Assembly: GCF_949987535.1 (NCBI RefSeq)
Contig: NC_080069.1
Span: forward strand, 47,543,269-47,607,268
Reading direction: 5' to 3'
Origin: Balaenoptera acutorostrata
Lineage: Eukaryota; Chordata; Mammalia; Artiodactyla; Balaenopteridae
Length of the DNA stretch: 64,000 nt
The position numbers were made by a program, and so were the translations under genes. The notes below the pieces were generated by a model. It made no database searches, had not been told where the DNA came from, and saw only the letters and a program-made list of their open reading frames with translations. This document shows positions 57,605-64,000 of this stretch, in pieces. Position 1 is the stretch's first letter, and every line of letters begins with the position of its first letter.

Positions 57605-58885
57605 GGTCACTTTTAGTCTTACCTGAATACTTTATAGTGTGTTTTCAGCTTCATTTTGATATTTTCTTCTCTGATCCTATATTTCTCAGGATTTAAAATT
57701 ATGTACTATGGCTAATAAGTAACTTGTGAGATTCTTTCTCTTTAATGGTATTCTCTTGACTCTTTAGAAAATGTGTTACCTCCTGCACAAAGCTCAGTTC
57801 AATGACTCTTGAGTCTCCCTATATTAAAGTACAGTTAACCTTCTCCCAGCGCACTGTTGGACAGTTAAGTTGCCCTTCTCAGCCTGACTGTAGTTAGTTC
57901 TAATAATTGCTATGTGAATATTTGCAATTGGTTAACTTAAAAATGTGTGAGGAGTAACACTGAGGGGTCTGATTAAGAAAACCATCAGAAATCAATTTTT
58001 TTTCATTTCCAAAAGCAAAAGAGTAAAGATTGCATGTTAAGACTATAACCATGTTATAATTTATGTCCTAAGTTAGAAATAATTGGTACCATACAATTAC
58101 CTTCGACTTCTACATCCTTTGCTAACAAGAAATTTTGGCTTTTCTACCTCCCCTCATTCCCCATACCATCACCCTTGCTTCAGTTTCACCTACTTTCCTG
58201 TAAATTCATTTTGCTTTGTCACATACTAAGAAGAATTTTAACACTGTAATTTTTTCCTCCATTCAAATATTCAGTGTCTTTCTGGTTTTATGACTCAGGG
58301 ATATTAACTCTTGTCTCTAGGGTGCCACTATGATCCCAAATACACCGAGTAACTTGGATGCTTGCAATGCAAAGCACTTTGTGTAACCTTTATTTATATA
58401 ACCTAGTTGGCATAGCTGAATATGTATATATGTGTATCTCGAATCCCCTACTCTGTACCCAGGATTATTAAGACTTAGTTATGCCACAATAACTTCATGC
58501 CAAAGCACCTGCCATCAGCCTTTCTAAAACATGACTCAGCTCTCTCACTTTTATGCTTTCTGAAAGGAAAATCTCAGGTTCACCTTAGGTTTTCTCTACA
58601 CTGCCTTTGAATCTAAATCTTGTATATTTCCAACAAAAGAAACTACCACTTGAAAAATAATTAAAAACATACAGCTGAGGAAAATACATACAGAAGGAAA
58701 TATTTACTATCTTGATTTTTATAAAAGAGGAATTCTGAGAATGAATTTTTTTAATGTGGTTTTTCTTTCAAGGGAATTTCCACTTACATGGGAAATACAG
58801 TTTTGTTTGAGAAGGGAGGACATTCATATGTGCTCTTAAAGTTAAGTTTTAATGGGTGAATAAAATTGAAGACAACTTCAGAGTA
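57605..58885. other. Unique sequence, no gene seen
   Basis: No coding, RNA or repeat signal recognised. Confidence 0.5.
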
Positions 58886-58887
58886 GG

Positions 58888-59112
58888 GCTAAGAACACTG
58901 GCTTTGAAGCCAGGCAGACTTCAGTTTCAAGTACTCCTACTGCATTAACTAGCTGTGTGACTTAGGGCAAGAAACACTTAATTTTCCTTACATTGAAAAC
59001 AGAGGTAATTATTCCTATCAGGGCTGATGGTTGATAGGAGTAAATGATACAGTGTATGTGTAGTGTAGAACAAAATGTCTGCCATATAAGAAGTGTTCCA
59101 TAAATTGTAACA
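58888..59112 (+). repeat. MIR, near complete
   Basis: 'aacactggctttgaagccag', 'ttaactagctgtgtgactta', 'agaagtgttccataaattgt' in sense order. Confidence 0.85.
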
Positions 59113-59365
59113 CTGTGCTTTGAACCCCCAGTTGCTGATACAACTAGGGTGTGCATTTCATGCATGTAAGGATCAAATGCAAACATATTTGAGCATTAGA
59201 ATATCATCACTTAATTTTTTATGGAGAAAGAAATCTCCTAAGTTCATTTTTATTTCTGTTCAATTTTTGTGCCAATGTCCTTTAGCTTTTCAAGCTGTCA
59301 ACAGTACATATGCCTAGCTCCTAGAGGGCATGAATAAGGTTTTATGATATCTGACATAATAATGC
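59113..59365. other. Unique sequence, no gene seen
   Basis: The frame 59120-59317 has no recognisable domain. Confidence 0.45.
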
Positions 59366-59370
59366 ACCAA

Positions 59371-59417
<47 letters not shown>
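59371..59417. repeat. (CA)n microsatellite
   Basis: About 23 uninterrupted CA units, the longest dinucleotide tract in the window; probably variable in length. Confidence 0.95.
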
Positions 59418-59419
<2 letters not shown>

Positions 59420-59518
59420 ATATGCGCAATTTGGGACTTTGGTAGTGTGATAGTGACCAGACTTTATGTTAGGAAGAACCCCCTTACCCCTTCAATTAAA
59501 AAAAAAAAAAGGATCATA

Positions 59519-60150
59519 CAGCAATCCCACTCCTGAGCATATACCTGGACAAAAATATAATTCAAAAAAATACATGCACCCCTGTGTTCACAGCAGCACT
59601 ATTCACAATAGCCAAGATATGGAAACAACCTAAATGTCCATCGACAGATGAATGGATGAAGATGTGATACATATATATAGTGGAATACTACTCAGCCATA
59701 AAAAATAATGAAATAATGCCATTTGCAGCAACATGGATGCAACTAGAGATTATCATACTAAGAGAAGTAAGTTGGAAAGAGAAAGACAAATACCATATGG
59801 TATCACTTATATGTGGAATCTAAAATATGCCATAAATGAACCTATCTGCAAAACAGAAACAGATTCACAGACATAGAGAACATATTTGTGGTTGCCAAGG
59901 GGGAGGAGGGTGGGGGAGGGAAGCACTGGGAGTTTGGGATTAGCAGATGTAAACTAGTATATATAGGATGGATAAGCAACAAGGTCCTACTGTGTAGTGC
60001 AGGGAACTATATTGAATATCCTGTGATAAACCATAATGGAAAAGAATATAAAAAAATGTCTCTATGTGTATAACTGAGTCACTTTGCTGCACAGCAGAGA
60101 TTAGCACAACATTGTAAATCAACTCTACTTCAATAAAAAAATAAAATAAA
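59519..60150 (+). mobile_element. 5'-truncated L1 3' end with target duplication
   Basis: Sense copy from the ORF2 C-terminal region ('cagcaatcccactcctgagc', 'caatagccaagatatggaaa', 'gaatactactcagccataaa') through the 3' UTR ('gggaactatattgaatatcc', 'cattgtaaatcaactctact') to an AATAAA-rich tail. AAAGGATCATA lies on both sides (about 59,508-59,518 and 60,153-60,163). No functional frame. Confidence 0.88.
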
Positions 60151-60214
60151 ATAAAGGATCATAGAGTTGCTGTGATGATGAGATGGAAAAAAATCTGAAA
60201 ATGGCGTCACAATT

Positions 60215-60375
60215 CCTCAGTTTGTGCCCTTGCTCTACCACCATAAAATGCATGGCCATGGACAGAGCCCTTTCCTTTGAAGGGAAAATAATGTTTATCC
60301 CCTTAAGTTGTTGGGAGTATTAAGTGTGATCATGTAGCAAAAGTGCTGTGTAAGCTGTAAACTTGTTATTGCAGT
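60215..60375 (+). repeat. MIR relic (degenerate)
   Basis: 'tgcccttgctctaccaccat', then 'ttgggagtattaagtgtgat' and 'aaaagtgctgtgtaagctgt' in sense order. Confidence 0.55.
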
Positions 60376-60379
60376 TGGG

Positions 60380-63300
60380 CAGATTGTTAGAAAAGGTTTC
60401 CATTTTCTCATCCACATCTGGATTCAGGAACTTCCAACTTAGTTCATATTTGTATTAGGCCAAATAAATAGAGGTTTCCCTCCCTTCCACCTTATTTTCT
60501 TCCTCTTCAGGGAAGCTGGATGTATTAAATCGTTAGATCATGTTAAGAGGTAAAATAACCCATGTTATAAGCATGTTTTATAAAAAAACTTTAAACATTA
60601 GCAGGGTGTATGAAGTACTTTTATCACATTTAATTTCTTCGAAACTATCTGAAAGTTTCAGAAAATTCATAAATAGATTATGTGATGCAAGGAATACTTC
60701 TCTGTAAGAAATTCCTACCAGCTGGATTTGCTTCTGAGAAAATATATAGTTTTGCAATTTAAAATGAGAGAATCTTTCCTGCCTTGTCGAATATATAGGA
60801 TTTTTTTGAGATAAGCTGAGATGGGAGAAATAAAAATATGTTTGCAACTGGAAAGTTAATGAAAATTTATCATTTTCTTATTTCCCTATGCTACAGTTGC
60901 AGTATCCTTTTCTTCCTTTGAATCTCAGCGTTCTGGGAATCTTGTCCTAAAACGTAGGGAAGAAGACTTATTTCTCCTATAAAATCTGAAAAAAATCTCT
61001 CCCAATACTTTGGTATGGAGTCTTAACTGATTTTGGACCTTTTTTTTTTAACTGTGTCTAAAAACATTGCACGGTGAGCAATTAAATTCTGACAGTTCTA
61101 TTTATGCTCTTGTTGTATATTTGTTATTCAACTGATTATTGAAATGAAAATTTCACTGGTGATTAAACTAAATGTATTCAGTTCTGAAAACAATGCTTTA
61201 CTCAAGATTTCTTAATCCTTTGGATATAAGTGTGCATGGAAGGGGAAAGCTTTTCATCAGCATTTTAAGGTGCTTTTTGAAAATAATATTCTCCGTTCTT
61301 TTAACCAATACAAAGACAGCACTTATAGTACTTTCCCCTTAAAAGTAATTTGTTTTAATCATCTTTTTAATAGTAACTTTCACAGAAGGTTAGCTCCAGC
61401 AGAGGGTCATGGCTATAATATATTTCTTACAGATATATTCTGAAATAGTGTAATGATGATAAAAAATAATATATATGGTTTCCTTTTAATATAGGAGAAC
61501 TCTAAGATGTTTGATTTTCTACAAATTGTTAATTAAAAGGAGTCATAAAAATGGAAAGTATAAGCCATGAGCTGCCATTTGTTCTTTTCTACTCTTAAAA
61601 CATAATTTTTTTCCCAGTAAATTACCAGTGGGAAGGACCAAATTAAAAGAAATATTTCCTCCATCATGATGATGATCATGATGATGATGATAGCTGATAA
61701 TATATATTGAGTTCTATCTTATCTCATTTAATGCCCTCAGTTCTTCACATTTAAAAATGATATGTAGAGAGGTTAACTTGACTAAGTTTACACAGTTTGT
61801 AGTTTGTTAGAACCATGATCTGAAGTCAGCAGTTGTGACTTTATTGCCCTTTATGAAATCTTTCTTAATGTTTGTTTACAGGCTGATTTTCAAATAATAA
61901 TGTAAACTAATAACACGTGAGACACTTTACATATACTTCTTTAAACATCTTTGTTTTGAAGTAAAGTAAAATCTGTAAACTTTCATCTTATTAGTTAATA
62001 CTCCTTAATGAAGCTTCCACTATCTCGAATCTCTTATGGGACATTCTAATATATATATCATATATGGATACCAATTTTAGTAAAGATTAGTTCTGCAAGA
62101 AATAGCCCTAATTATTTATATTCTCATACCTAGAAGTGCTACATGATGTAAAAGAAGATGAATGCATCTGCATTTAGCTTATACCATACTTCCTGTTTAA
62201 ATGTCTGATCTGCCTTAGGAGTGTTAAAAGAGGATTCTCTGTTTTGGTGCATTTTGTGTATTTGGGATCCACCTCTGGACGTTGCCTCTGCTGATAATGG
62301 TTGCCTATCAGTGTCACACTAAGTTTCCTAAATCACTTGTTTTCTTATATTATTTTCCTGTGTTTCTATCATGTCTAAGCCCCTTTCACCAGGCAGCTTC
62401 ATGAGCCTCCCTTCCCCACCCTAAATCCCACTAGATCTCAGCAGGAGGCCGCACTTCCAGTTAGTTCCCTCGTCTTCATATTCTCCTCACCTGTAATGAT
62501 CATGCTTTTCTCCATATTTTTATTTATGCCCTCTCCCCAGGCATGTGACTATTGTTCTTTATTCTCTTTCCTCTTCAAAATCCTATCCATCCTTTTCTGG
62601 AGAGGTTTGCCAAATTTGCCCAAATCACAATTTTCTCTCATTTCTCTCAATTCCTGTAGGATTTTTTATGATAATATCCAGTTCTTGAATGTAGATTTTA
62701 TTGTACTGATATTATCTCTGAATTTTTGGTTCAAAATTCTTACCTACTTACCAGATTATACATTTACAAAGTTAGAGATAATAAAATTGCCAGATTCTAT
62801 TCAGAATCTTCCCACCTACAAACTTTCAGTTAATGTACTTTATTGACAAGTAGAAAGGAAGGGGTCAAGGAAACATACTTCAACTTTGCTGGCCACCTTC
62901 AGATGGTTTTATAAGTTGTGTGAAGTCATTTTAGTCTTGTTCATCTGGGTCAGCAGCCTGTGATGAATTCGGAATAATGGCTTGTTAACACTTGTGACAG
63001 AAAGAAGAAAGTTAAACTATACTCTTCACAGAGTTCAAAAGCAGCAGTAATTGTTTACATATTGGTACTTTTAAGTGTTACTTTGGACTATGAACACATG
63101 AACATAGAAACAAAGTTTTAGGATCTAACCTGTTTCTAAACACTAACGTATGTCCCACAAGGTGGGGACCCAAAAAGTAGTCAGTGCTTTGCTGTGTTTT
63201 CCTTTGTGGATAAAGCTTTTTGATAATATAAGCTAATGTATCATTTATACACAAATATTTTTCCTGTGAAACTGGTTAATCTGACAAATTTAGTAGAATA

Positions 63301-64000
63301 CCGTGCATTCCAGATGCAGGCACACAAGTTCACAATGGGGTATATATTATGTTAAACATACCTCTACTGTATTACATCTGAATTATAGTGGGAGACATGT
63401 TGGGTACTGCTTTCTGCTTCTCTGTGCATTGGTTTTTCTGGTCGCGTTTGGCCCCCTACTCACCAGAAGTGTGTGCTTACTGTGGGTGCTGCCTTGGAGG
63501 AGCTGCTATATGGAGCAGAGCATGACCCAAATCGTGGCCTAGGAAACTGTATTACGCTGTAAGATTTCTTCACTGTATATTTCCACCTTTTTATTTTTAG
63601 AGAAAAATATCATTGTTGTATTGCATCTCTTAGACGGTCAGTATTAGGAATATTACTTGTGCTTGGTCGTTTTTAAAAAGTAGATACAGCTGTCCATGAT
63701 GTTGACAGACATATCTAGAAAGAGTAATTCAGTGCTGAATTCCCCTGGGAACAAATATGTCCTGGATATTCCAGGGAAATGAGGCTTAGTGAAAATGTTG
63801 TACATCTCCCAGCATGTGGTCCTTTGCCTTGAAGTGCCTTCTTCACTCCCTTATGACTTCCGCATGCTTTAATGTAATTTAGGGACATTCAACAGATAGA
63901 CTCGCGGCTGAATTGTTTCTGCAGATCCATGGCACTTCATTCATTCATTAAATAAGCAGAGAGATAAATATGTAAGTACAAATTAGAACCGTGAAAGTAA
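60380..64000. other. Unique sequence, no gene seen
   Basis: Contains a short self-complementary ATGATGATC tract (about 61,664-61,691). The frames 62496-62846, 63303-63542 and 60578-60847 show no recognisable domain or exon pattern. The part 62,360-62,660 is richer in C and T and may hold an old LINE fragment, but I could not support a family. Confidence 0.5.

Noticed and set aside
62496..62846. 116-codon hydrophobic frame
   Set aside because: Composition reflects T-rich DNA; no recognisable transmembrane protein family or exon signals.

Overview
This is nuclear DNA of a placental mammal, almost certainly a whale or dolphin (a hippopotamus cannot be excluded). The evidence is a set of tRNA-derived CHR-type SINEs carrying the cetacean/hippo signature: a tRNA-like head reading CCTGGTGGCGCAGTGG in antisense, an ATTT tail, and perfect target-site duplications. 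L1 LINEs of cetartiodactyl type are also present. I saw no BovB or Bov-tA/BovA elements, which would be expected in a ruminant window of this size. The rest is AT-rich, ordinary mammalian intergenic or intronic sequence.

I find no host protein-coding gene or exon I can support. The longest open frames are decayed L1 ORF1/ORF2 fragments or frames that run through SINEs.

Layout. 1-12 kb: one young SINE, then AT-rich unique sequence with MIR relics, one degenerate LTR-like block (7.84-8.48 kb) and two microsatellites. 12-17.5 kb: a nest of insertions, with an L2 split by a young SINE, a MER5A-like DNA transposon split by another SINE, a third SINE and an ERVL-type LTR. 17.5-34.6 kb: mostly unique DNA with scattered MIR/L2 relics, two SINEs, a 190-bp near-palindrome flanked by TA (27.07-27.26 kb) and a hAT-type relic. 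34.6-53.15 kb: an L1 cluster. It holds a U6-snRNA/L1 chimeric retrocopy on the minus strand, a rearranged plus-strand L1 whose ORF2 is reduced to its two ends, and a structurally full-length but inactive minus-strand L1 of about 7.6 kb with a SINE inside its ORF2. 53.15-64 kb: one SINE, an old L1 with a younger L1 fragment nested in it, a short plus-strand L1 with target duplications, microsatellites and unique DNA.

The window is therefore a record of successive retrotransposition. Old MIR, L2, MER and L1M relics form the base, L1 copies were added later, and CHR SINEs were added last. The most notable objects are the U6-L1 template-switch product (34,969-39,941), the internally deleted and reordered plus-strand L1 (40,418-44,270), a SINE subtype with a 24-bp internal duplication present in two nearly identical copies, and the unidentified palindrome at 27 kb. 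Family names come from remembered consensus patterns, not from a database search.
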